Positions 40,917 to 48,202 of a DNA stretch of 64,000 nt are shown piece by piece. Each line of letters begins with the position of its first letter. Position 1 is the stretch's first letter. A program made the translations under genes and the position numbers. The notes below the pieces were generated by a model. That model searched no databases, was not told the origin of the DNA, and saw only the letters and a program-made list of their open reading frames with translations. The DNA comes from Streptomyces antioxidans. GTDB lineage: Bacteria; Actinomycetota; Actinomycetes; Streptomycetales; Streptomycetaceae. Where the stretch lies: positions 82,516 to 146,515 of the forward strand of contig NZ_LAKD02000047.1 of assembly GCF_000968685.2 (NCBI RefSeq), read 5' to 3'.

Positions 40917-42404
40917 TCACTCCGCCGTCGGCCCGGTCAAGACCCCGTCCGCCCTGACCCCCGAGGGAATCGGCATATCGGTCAGTTCACCGCGGGTGCG
41001 GACCTTCGCGCATCTCAGGGCATAGATCCCGCCGCCGATAACCATCCCGAAGACCCAGGAGAACGGGGCCACGTCCTCGAACCCCTCGACCAGGGCGAGC
41101 ACCGCCGAGACCGCTGCGGAGGGCACGAAGGCAATGATCGCCTCGGGGTTGAAGCCCCCGCGGTAGTAGTACGCGCCCGCCTTGTCGGCGCTGAAGAGCG
41201 CGTCGACGTCGATGTGTCCGCGCCGCACCAGGTAGTAGTCCACGAGGATGACGGCCACCATCGGGCCGAGGAAGGCGCCGAGTGCGCCCAGGAAGTACTG
41301 GATCACGACCGGGCTCGAGTAGAGCTTCCACGGCATGACCACGATCGCGAGCACCGCCGTGATCATGCCGCCGCGCCGGAAGTCGAGGTACTTCGGCGCG
41401 AGGTTGGCGAAGTCGTATGCGGGTGAGACGAAGTTCGCCACGACGTTGATCCCGATCGTGGCGATCATGAAGGACAGCGCGCCGATCACCGTGACCGCAG
41501 GGTTGTCGATCCGCGCGATGACCTCGACCGGGTCGGAGACCGCCTGCCCGAAGACCGAGATCGTGCCCGCCGCCATCAGGACGGAGACGACGGCGAAGGC
41601 GGTGAAGTTCACCGGCAGCCCCAGCAGGTTGCCGCGCCGGTACGAGCGGTGGTCCGGGGTGAAGCGGGCGAAGTCGGCGTAGTTGAGGACGAGGGTGAGG
41701 AAGGTGGCGACGGTCAGGCTGACCGCGATCAGGCTCTGGTGGAGCTGTTCGCCGCCGCTCAGCCCGGTCAGGCTGCGGGTGAGCGAGATGTCGCCGCCCG
41801 CCTTGGCGATCAGCCATACGGCGAGGGCGAGCATGACCAGCCAGACCACCGGGCCGGTGGCGAAGTCCTGCACCCTGCGGATGAACTCCATGCCCCGGGT
41901 GAGCAGCACCGCCTGCAGCAGCCACATCACCAGGAAGGCGATCCAGCCGAGGGTGGACAGGCCGAGGACGGAGTTGTGGTCGTATGCGGCGAGCGAGGGC
42001 GCCAGCTGGACGCCGAGGAGCACCAGGGCCTCGGAGGCCAGCCAGGTCTGGATTCCGTACCAGGCGACCGCCATCACCGCCCGCAGCAGGGCGGGGATGT
42101 TGGCCCCGTACACACCCCAGCTGGCACGGGCCAGCACGGGGAAGGGCACTCCGGTGCGGTGGCCCGCGTGGCCCATCCGGTTCATGAACCAGTGGAGGAT
42201 GGTGACGCCTGCCAGCAGCGACAGGAAGACCTCCCAGGTGGGCAGCCCGATCACGAACAGACTCGCCGCGAAGGCGTAGTTGCTGATCGCATGGGTGTCG
42301 GACATCCACATGGCGAAGATGCTGTACGTCCCCCACTTGCGCTCCACGGCGGGCGCGAGGTCGTCGTTGTAGAGACGGGGATCCGGCTTGGCGGGTGATG
42401 CCAT
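40917..42404 (-). CDS. NCS1-family nucleobase/allantoin permease
   Basis: A 495-residue permease with ~12 helices of the nucleobase:cation symporter-1 family (PucI/Mhp1-like). Typical motifs: the first helix WGTYSIFAMWMSDTHAISNY, RMGHAGHRTGVPFPVLARAS, YGANIPALLRAVMAVAWYG and NVVANFVSPAYDFANLAPKY. In a cluster with allantoinase, allantoicase and a racemase-family gene it most likely imports allantoin, uracil or hydantoins. ATG 42404 is preceded by GGAGGGCGCC. It ends 118 bases before the allantoinase start on the same strand. Confidence 0.92.
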   Translation of the reverse strand: MASPAKPDPRLYNDDLAPAVERKWGTYSIFAMWMSDTHAISNYAFAASLFVIGLPTWEVFLSLLAGVTILHWFMNRMGHAGHRTGVPFPVLARASWGVYGANIPALLRAVMAVAWYGIQTWLASEALVLLGVQLAPSLAAYDHNSVLGLSTLGWIAFLVMWLLQAVLLTRGMEFIRRVQDFATGPVVWLVMLALAVWLIAKAGGDISLTRSLTGLSGGEQLHQSLIAVSLTVATFLTLVLNYADFARFTPDHRSYRRGNLLGLPVNFTAFAVVSVLMAAGTISVFGQAVSDPVEVIARIDNPAVTVIGALSFMIATIGINVVANFVSPAYDFANLAPKYLDFRRGGMITAVLAIVVMPWKLYSSPVVIQYFLGALGAFLGPMVAVILVDYYLVRRGHIDVDALFSADKAGAYYYRGGFNPEAIIAFVPSAAVSAVLALVEGFEDVAPFSWVFGMVIGGGIYALRCAKVRTRGELTDMPIPSGVRADGVLTGPTAE

Positions 42405-42426
42405 GGCGCCCTCCACAGAATTCGCA

Positions 42427-42442
42427 CGGAAAATCTTTTCCG
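42427..42442. promoter_or_regulatory. palindromic site in permease leader
   Basis: CGGAAAATCTTTTCCG has 7-nt arms around a 2-nt centre, 23 bases upstream of the permease ATG. It resembles IclR-family operators of the GGAAA-N-TTTCC kind and differs from the TTCAA-N7-TTGA sites at the other pathway genes. Confidence 0.5.
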
Positions 42443-42521
42443 CATGACGGTGCCGTGCAGGTGTTGCCGTTCGATTACACCGGCATTGCCCGTGGATTCG
42501 CCCCCGGACCCGCTCGTGAGA

Positions 42522-43256
42522 TCAGGACGGGCGGGCGCTGACCGGCCAGCCGCCGATGGCCTTCGGACGGGGCGGGGCGAAGGAGCGCACTTTGCTGGTG
42601 GAGAGACCGAGCCCGACCACCGACTCGGCGAACCGCACCGCGGCGGCGACGCCGTCCACGACGGGGACCCCGCCCAGCGCCGCCGAGACCCGGTCCCGCA
42701 GCCCGGCCATGCCACCGCACCCCAGGCAGATCACCTCGGCGCCGTCCCGCTCCACCGCCTCGCTCGCGATCCGCACGACGGCCCCCACGGTCCGCTCCGG
42801 ATCCGCCTCCAGCTCCAGGACGCCGAGGCCGGTGCCGCGCACCGCCGCACAGCGCCCCAGCAGGCCCGCCGTGAGCAGCCGGTCCCGGATCTGCGGCACG
42901 GCCCGGTCGAGGGTGGTGACGACGCCGTAGGAATGGCCGAGCATCATGGCCATCTGGGCGGCGGATTCGGCGATGTCGAGGACCGGTACGTCAAGCAGCT
43001 CCTGCGCCCCCTCGCGGCCCGGCTCGCCGAACCCGGCCATGACCAGGGCGTCGAAGGGCTCGTCATAGGTGGCCAGTCGGTCCAGTACGGCGGCGGCGCT
43101 CAGATACCCCTCGAAGTGGCCCTCGATCGACTCGGGCCCCCACAGCGGCTCGGTGGCCACGATCTCGGTACCGGGGCTCGCGCTCGCCTCCGCTATGGCG
43201 CGGATCGAGGCCGTCATGGAGGCGGTGGTGTTGGGGTTCAGCACGAGGATGCGCAT
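42522..43256 (-). CDS. Asp/Glu/hydantoin racemase superfamily protein with one catalytic Cys
   Basis: A 244-residue member of the Asp/Glu/hydantoin racemase superfamily beginning MRILVLNPNTTASMT, the hallmark of hydantoin/allantoin racemases. The C-terminal catalytic Cys180 is present (CLGCGGM). The N-terminal one is replaced by Gly75 (LVMAGFGEPG), where racemases normally have ACFGDPG. The one-Cys pattern with Gly at the first position is that of arylmalonate decarboxylase-type enzymes. By context it could act on allantoin stereochemistry or on another ureide, but two-base racemisation by the standard mechanism looks unlikely. ATG 43256 with GGGAG upstream. Confidence 0.87.
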   Translation of the reverse strand: MRILVLNPNTTASMTASIRAIAEASASPGTEIVATEPLWGPESIEGHFEGYLSAAAVLDRLATYDEPFDALVMAGFGEPGREGAQELLDVPVLDIAESAAQMAMMLGHSYGVVTTLDRAVPQIRDRLLTAGLLGRCAAVRGTGLGVLELEADPERTVGAVVRIASEAVERDGAEVICLGCGGMAGLRDRVSAALGGVPVVDGVAAAVRFAESVVGLGLSTSKVRSFAPPRPKAIGGWPVSARPS

Positions 43257-43555
43257 GGGGCTCCCGGAGCGGTTCCGTATGGCGATTCCGTACAATGAAA
43301 GTTGGTTTTCGAGGCGCAGAACGTAATCAGCTACGCCACCGGCGTCAAGGGAGCCCCGCATTCCGGAAGCGGTCGGGGCGTGACCGGGGTCCGGCCGGGG
43401 CCCGGCCGGTCCGCATACCGGCCGTGACCGGCGCCGACCGCGTTTCCAAGCCCCCTGTGGGCACCGCCGCGGACGGGTAGGCTGCCCGTGGCCGGTCGGC
43501 AGCGGATCGTCACCGCGTGCGGGCCGGTGCCGACCGCTGGGAAAGGAACACCGAC

Positions 43556-44347
43556 GTGCCGTCCGCCGAGTCCAAGACCGCCGCCACCACCGCCGGATCC
43601 GGTGGCGTCCAGTCCCTGGAGCGCGCCTTCGATCTGCTGGAGCGGATGGCCGACGCCGGGGGCGAGGTCGGACTGAGCGAGCTCTCCACCAGCAGCGGGC
43701 TGCCGCTGCCCACCATCCACCGCCTGATGCGCACGCTGGTGGCCTGCGGCTACGTCCGCCAGCAGCCCAACCGCCGCTACGCCCTCGGGCCCCGGCTGAT
43801 CCGGCTCGGCGAGAGCTCGTCCCGGCTGCTGGGCACCTGGGCGCGGCCGTATCTGGCGCGGCTGGTGGAGGAGACCGGCGAGACCGCGAACATGGCGCTG
43901 CTGGACGGCGATGAGGTGGTGTACGTCGCGCAGGTGCCCTCGCGCCACTCGATGCGGATGTTCACGGAGGTCGGGCGGCGGGTGCTGCCCCACACCACGG
44001 GCGTCGGCAAGGCGCTGCTCGCGGACACGCCCCCGGAGGAGGTACGCGCCCTGCTGGCCCGCACCGGCATGCCCGCGGCCACCGAGAAGACGATCACCTC
44101 GCCGGATGCGTTCCTCGACGCGCTGCGGCAGGTGCATGAGCACGGCTACGCGGTGGACGACAACGAGCAGGAGCTGGGTGTACGCTGCCTCGCCGTCTCG
44201 GTGCCCGACTCCCCCGCACCGGCGGCCATCTCCATCTCGGGCCCGGCGGGCCGGGTGACCGACGAGGCCACGGAGCGGATCGTGCCGATCCTGAGGGAGG
44301 TCGCGGCCGAGTTGTCGGGTGCGCTGGCCAGCACGGGGTCCGCCTAA
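43556..44347 (+). CDS. allR: IclR-family regulator, probable allantoin repressor AllR
   Basis: A 263-residue IclR regulator: winged HTH at ~15-75 (SLERAFDLLERMADAGGEVG, LPLPTIHRLMRTLVACGYV) and a C-terminal IclR effector domain (~90-260; TGETANMALLDGDEVVYVAQ, TGVGKALLADTP, DDNEQELGVRCLAVSVPD). It is divergent from the racemase-family gene and in the middle of the purine genes. S. coelicolor AllR, an IclR regulator of allantoin genes, occupies an equivalent setting, so this identity is favoured. GTG 43556 has AAAGGAA eight bases upstream; a start at 43517 is possible. The effector is probably allantoate or glyoxylate (inferred). Confidence 0.88.
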   Translation: MPSAESKTAATTAGSGGVQSLERAFDLLERMADAGGEVGLSELSTSSGLPLPTIHRLMRTLVACGYVRQQPNRRYALGPRLIRLGESSSRLLGTWARPYLARLVEETGETANMALLDGDEVVYVAQVPSRHSMRMFTEVGRRVLPHTTGVGKALLADTPPEEVRALLARTGMPAATEKTITSPDAFLDALRQVHEHGYAVDDNEQELGVRCLAVSVPDSPAPAAISISGPAGRVTDEATERIVPILREVAAELSGALASTGSA

Positions 44348-44520
44348 CGGCGGGCGGCACGCCACCCAGCACCGATATGCGGCTGCGCCGCGTGGCCGGG
44401 GCTCCGCCCCCCGGCCCGGGGTCTGGGCAAGCCCCGACTTCGGCTGGCAGCACCGCCGCACGAGCTGATGCCGCGCTCGACGCACACGCCCCGGCCTCCG
44501 GCGGGTCCTCCCCCACCCCG
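44348..44520. repeat. degenerate intergenic-element copy
   Basis: CACCGATATGCGGCTGCGCCGCGTGGCC and GGGGCTCCGCCCCCCGG, followed by CCCCACCCCG: a diverged copy of the element that is duplicated just downstream. No gene seen. Confidence 0.5.
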
Positions 44521-44780
44521 CCCCTTCCCGCAGCACCGATATGCGACTCCGCCCCGCGGCAAGGGCTCCACCCCTGGACCCCGGTACCTGCGGCGGGACC
44601 CGACGCCGCGGGCGCGGGCGGGGATAGCCCACCGCAGGCGTCACGACCCGCCCCTTCCCGCAGCACCGATATGCGACTCCGCCCCGCGGCAAGGGCTCCA
44701 CCCCTGGACCCCGGTACCTGCGGCGGGACCCGACGCCGCGGGCGCGGGCGGGGATAGCCCACCGCAGGCGTCACGACCCG
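44521..44780. repeat. perfect 130-bp tandem duplication of an intergenic element
   Basis: Positions 44521-44650 and 44651-44780 are identical over all 130 bases. Each unit carries CCCCTTCCCGCAGCACCGAT, GACTCCGCCCCGCGGC, GGGCTCCACCCCTGG and ACCTGCGGCGGGACCC. It belongs to the dispersed Streptomyces intergenic family also seen near 9850, 15415 and 60630. Exact identity implies a recent duplication or active homogenisation. Confidence 0.8.
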
Positions 44781-44978
44781 CCAGACCCCCTCAGCCGCTG
44801 CTGGTCGGGAGCGCCCAACCCCACCCGGCGCGAGCCCCACCGCACGAACCTCCGCTCCGCCTGGCGCAAGAGGGAACACCCACCCGCCACCGGACGGGTC
44901 GGGAACGAGCCGACTCCGTACGCAGGCCGGGTGCACCCGGCGACCGGCACGAGCACGGCCGCCCGAGCCACCGCCCGA

Positions 44979-45104
44979 CGCGAGCCAGACCCCCCAGACC
45001 ACCGCCCGGGCACAAGCCCAACCGCACGAACCACCACCCGGCGCGAGCCGGACCACCCAGACCTCCACCCGGGCGCGAGCCCAATCGCACGGGCCGCCGG
45101 TCGG
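44979..45104. repeat. 63-bp tandem repeat
   Basis: Two adjacent 63-bp units (44979-45041 and 45042-45104), each CGCGAGCC..CCCAGACC..CCCGGGC..AAGCCCAA or close variants, about 85% identical by eye. A weaker related copy lies near 44812-44880. No convincing gene spans it; the remainder of this 845-base gap holds nothing else I recognise. Confidence 0.55.
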
Positions 45105-45192
45105 CGTGGGGCGGATCGTCTGGTCTGGCGGGCCGCGCGTGCGGGGGTGCCGGGGCGGGGTGGCCGTTGGGCGGTGACCGTTAGGTGGGTGG

Positions 45193-45609
45193 TCAGTCTC
45201 TGCCTATGCCCGTCCTGGGCACGCTGCCGAACTGGTCGATCGCCGCGCGGACGCTCGTCAGGGCGGGGCCCAGTGCGCTGACCGAGCCCAGGGCTCCCGC
45301 GATGAGGAGCAGTGAGCGGCGCAGCCGGTGCAGCTCCGGGGCGCCGGTGCGGGCCATGGCGTCGAGCGCGGCCAGTTCGTCGTCCGCGATCGCCCGGTCG
45401 GGTAATTCCGCGGGGTGAGCGGCGAGGTCGCGCCTGAGCCGGGCCACGGCACGGCGCAGTTCGGCCGCCCTCGGATCGTCCTCGGTGCCCGCCACTCGCC
45501 TGACTTCCACGACTGCGGCGCCCTCCACTGACAAGGCGCCGGGATCGCCCCAGAGCCTCGCGCCATCGTTGGCCAACACTGCCCTTCTCCCCTTCGCGCC
45601 CTCTCGCAC
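45193..45609 (-). CDS. small helical protein of unknown function
   Basis: A 138-residue protein: a short N-terminal region (LANDGARLWGDPGALSVEGA, EVRRVAGTEDDP), then a long charged helix (RAAELRRAVARLRRDLAAHP), an acidic helix (DDELAALDAMARTGAPELHR) and a more hydrophobic C-terminal helix (LLLIAGALGSVSALGPALTS). This fits a small coiled-coil protein that may contact membrane or effector partners. GTG 45609 has GAGGGGG eight bases upstream; the longer frame to 45696 is Gly/Arg-rich and unlikely. Not recognised; sits between repeats and the MobA-like gene. Confidence 0.65.
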   Translation of the reverse strand: MREGAKGRRAVLANDGARLWGDPGALSVEGAAVVEVRRVAGTEDDPRAAELRRAVARLRRDLAAHPAELPDRAIADDELAALDAMARTGAPELHRLRRSLLLIAGALGSVSALGPALTSVRAAIDQFGSVPRTGIGRD

Positions 45610-45785
45610 GAGCCTGCCCCCTCTCCCGCATGACCGCCCCAACCCTCCACCTCGCGTGGATTCGGACACAAGGGGCCGCGGATCAGTTAACGCCACTCAG
45701 TGCACGACGCGCTATACGGAGAGCGAAAATCAGACCGGCTGGGATGAAGCCCCCGCACGGCCCTGATGTGCGGTAAGCAGGGCCC

Positions 45786-46394
45786 ATGGAACGCACAACG
45801 GAGGACTCCGCGCAGGTCGCCGGGATCGTACTGGCGGCCGGAGGTGGTCGGCGACTGGGCGGGCGGCCCAAGGCCCTTTTGACGCATCGGGGGCGTCCGC
45901 TGGTGGAGCGCGCCGCGCACGCGCTGCGGGAGGGCGGCTGCGCGCCGGTGCACATCGTGCTGGGCGCCGCGGCCGGGACCGTACGGGCGCGGGCGCGGCT
46001 GGAGGGGTACGTCGTGGTGGACAACCCCGACTGGGAGGAGGGCATGGGCTCCTCACTGCGGGCCGGGCTCGCCTCACTGGCCGGTACGGGCGCGGCAGCG
46101 GCGCTGGTCGCGCTGGTGGACCAGCCGGGGATCGGCGCCGGGGCGGTGGCGCGGGTGGTGGCCGCGTACCGCTCGCCGTCCACTCTGGCGGCGGCTTCGT
46201 ACGGCGGGGAGCGGGGGCATCCGGTGCTGTTCGGCGCGGACCGCTGGGCGGGTATCGCGGCGAGTGCGGTCGGCGACCGGGGGGCACGCGCCTATCTGCG
46301 GGCGCACCAGTCCGCGATCACGCTCGTGGACTGCTCGGATATCGCCCGTACGGACGACATCGACACTCCCGGGGACTTGACGCTGTTGGAGTGA
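45786..46394 (+). CDS. MobA/MocA-like nucleotidyltransferase
   Basis: A 202-residue NTP-transferase-fold protein: GIVLAAGGGRRLGGRPKALL (nucleotide loop), VVVDNPDWEEGMGSSLRAGL, ALVALVDQPG (metal-binding Asp region), GHPVLFGADRW and a C-terminal DIDTPGDL. This is the MobA-like group that includes MocA, which makes molybdopterin cytosine dinucleotide for xanthine-dehydrogenase-family enzymes. Its place in a urate/allantoin region suggests service to a molybdenum hydroxylase such as xanthine dehydrogenase, which is not in this window. ATG start with no strong ribosome site. Confidence 0.85.
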   Translation: MERTTEDSAQVAGIVLAAGGGRRLGGRPKALLTHRGRPLVERAAHALREGGCAPVHIVLGAAAGTVRARARLEGYVVVDNPDWEEGMGSSLRAGLASLAGTGAAAALVALVDQPGIGAGAVARVVAAYRSPSTLAAASYGGERGHPVLFGADRWAGIAASAVGDRGARAYLRAHQSAITLVDCSDIARTDDIDTPGDLTLLE

Positions 46395-46418
46395 GGGGCC
46401 CGACGGACAAGGCGACAG

Positions 46419-46435
46419 TTCAACAGAACATTGAA
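46419..46435. promoter_or_regulatory. AllR-type operator overlapping the malate synthase promoter
   Basis: TTCAACAGAACATTGAA; extended it is GTTCAA-N7-TTGAAC, a perfect inverted repeat. The right half TTGAAC (46431-46436) is also a -35 element, with TACTAT as -10 (46454-46459) after 17 bases. A repressor bound here would block RNA polymerase. Confidence 0.7.
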
Positions 46436-46517
46436 CTTCCACCATGAGAAAATTACTATCCACAGGTCAGAGGTACCGCGAGCGTCCAGCCGAGACTCGC
46501 CCAAGGAGTGACAGCCC

Positions 46518-48137
46518 ATGTCCGCACCAGCGCCGTCCCCGCTGGCCATCGTCGACGCCGAACCGCTGGAGCGTCAGGGAGAGGTGCTGACCGACGCGGC
46601 CCTGGCCTTCCTGGCCGAGCTCCACCACCGCTTCACCCCGCGCCGGGACGAACTGCTCGCGCGCCGCGCGGAGCGCCGCGCCGGGATCGCCCGCACCAGC
46701 ACCCTGGACTTCCTCCCGGAGACCGCCCATGTCCGGGACGACCCGGACTGGCGGGTAGCCCCGGCCCCGCCCGCGCTCGAGGACCGCCGGGTGGAGATCA
46801 CCGGCCCCACCGACCGCAAGATGACCATCAACGCCCTCAACTCCGGTGCCAGGATCTGGCTCGCGGACTTCGAGGACGCCTCCGCCCCGACATGGGCGAA
46901 TGTGATCGGCGGTCAGCTGAATCTGATCGACGCCTATGAGCGCCGGATCGACTTCACCTCCCCCGAGGGCAAGAGCTACGCACTGCGGCCCGACGACGCG
47001 CTGGCCACCGTCGTCCCCCGGCCGCGCGGCTGGCACCTCGACGAGCGCCATCTGCGCGATGCCGAGGGCCGCCAGGTCCCCGGCGCCCTCGTGGACTTCG
47101 GGCTGTACTTCTTCCACAACGCCCGCCGGCTGCTCACCCGGGGCCAGGGGCCGTACTTCTACCTCCCCAAGACCGAGTCCCACCTCGAGGCCCGCCTCTG
47201 GAACGACGTCTTCGTCTTCGCACAGGACCACCTCGGCATCCCGCAAGGGACGATCCGCGCCACCGTCCTCATCGAGACGATCACGGCGGCGTACGAGATG
47301 GACGAGATCCTCTACGAGCTCCGCGACCACGCCTCCGGGCTCAACGCGGGCCGCTGGGACTACCTCTTCTCGATCATCAAGAACTTCCGCGACGGCGGCC
47401 CCCGTTTCGTCCTGCCGGACCGCAACGCGGTCACGATGACCGCCCCGTTCATGCGCGCCTACACCGAACTGCTCGTCCGCACCTGCCACAAGCGCGGCGC
47501 GCACGCGATCGGCGGCATGGCGGCCTTCATCCCCTCGCGCCGCGACCCGGAGGCCAACGCCGTCGCGTTCGACAAGGTCAAGGCCGACAAGGACCGTGAG
47601 GCCGGGGACGGCTTCGACGGCTCCTGGGTCGCCCACCCCGATCTGGTCCCGGTGGCCCGCGCCTCCTTCGACGCGGTCCTCGGCGACCGGCCGCACCAGA
47701 AGGAGCGGCTGCGCGAGGACGTCCACGTCACCGCGGCCGAGCTGATCGACATCGGCTCGCTCGAGGCCAAGCCCACCCACCAGGGCCTGCGCAACGCCGT
47801 ACAGGTCGGCATCCGCTACATCGAGGCCTGGCTGCGCGGCCTCGGCGCCGTCGCGATCTTCAACCTGATGGAGGACGCGGCCACCGCCGAGATCTCCCGT
47901 TCCCAGATCTGGCAGTGGGTCAACGCGGGGGTCGTCTTCGAGGACGGTGAGAAGGCCACCGCCGATCACGTCCGTAAGGTCGCCGCGGAGGAGCTGGCGG
48001 CGATCCGCGAGGAGGTCGGCGAGGACGCCTTCGCCGCGGGCCGGTGGAACCAGGCGCACGATCTGCTGCTGAAGGTCGCGCTGGACGAGAACTACACCGA
48101 GTTCCTGACCCTGCCCGCGTACGAACTGCTGGGCTGA
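46518..48137 (+). CDS. aceB: malate synthase A
   Basis: A 539-residue malate synthase of the A type (similar length to enteric AceB), condensing glyoxylate with acetyl-CoA to malate. Family motifs: ITGPTDRKMTINALNSGA, WLADFEDASAPTWAN, YFYLPKTESHLEARLWNDVF, ATVLIETITAAYEMDEILYE and GLNAGRWDYLFSIIK (catalytic Arg). AAGGAG lies 8 bases before the ATG. It carries the same operator motif as allantoinase and the urate oxidase operon, so it probably consumes glyoxylate from ureidoglycolate rather than only serving the glyoxylate bypass; no isocitrate lyase gene is adjacent. Confidence 0.95.
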   Translation: MSAPAPSPLAIVDAEPLERQGEVLTDAALAFLAELHHRFTPRRDELLARRAERRAGIARTSTLDFLPETAHVRDDPDWRVAPAPPALEDRRVEITGPTDRKMTINALNSGARIWLADFEDASAPTWANVIGGQLNLIDAYERRIDFTSPEGKSYALRPDDALATVVPRPRGWHLDERHLRDAEGRQVPGALVDFGLYFFHNARRLLTRGQGPYFYLPKTESHLEARLWNDVFVFAQDHLGIPQGTIRATVLIETITAAYEMDEILYELRDHASGLNAGRWDYLFSIIKNFRDGGPRFVLPDRNAVTMTAPFMRAYTELLVRTCHKRGAHAIGGMAAFIPSRRDPEANAVAFDKVKADKDREAGDGFDGSWVAHPDLVPVARASFDAVLGDRPHQKERLREDVHVTAAELIDIGSLEAKPTHQGLRNAVQVGIRYIEAWLRGLGAVAIFNLMEDAATAEISRSQIWQWVNAGVVFEDGEKATADHVRKVAAEELAAIREEVGEDAFAAGRWNQAHDLLLKVALDENYTEFLTLPAYELLG

Positions 48138-48159
48138 GCCGCCGGTCCCGTGCGCGGAA

Positions 48160-48194
48160 GGGCCCCGGACCGCCACCGCTGCGGTGCGGGGCCC
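48160..48194. terminator. terminator between convergent genes
   Basis: GGGCCCCG / CGGGGCCC with an inner ACCGC / GCGGT pair, in the 65-base gap between malate synthase and the fucosidase gene. Confidence 0.65.
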
Positions 48195-48202
48195 GGCCGT
48201 CG

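Noticed and set aside
44468..45184. Rightward 238-residue Pro/Arg-rich frame across tandem repeats
   Set aside because: Its internal repeats are explained entirely by the 130-bp and 63-bp DNA repeats; no ribosome site or family.
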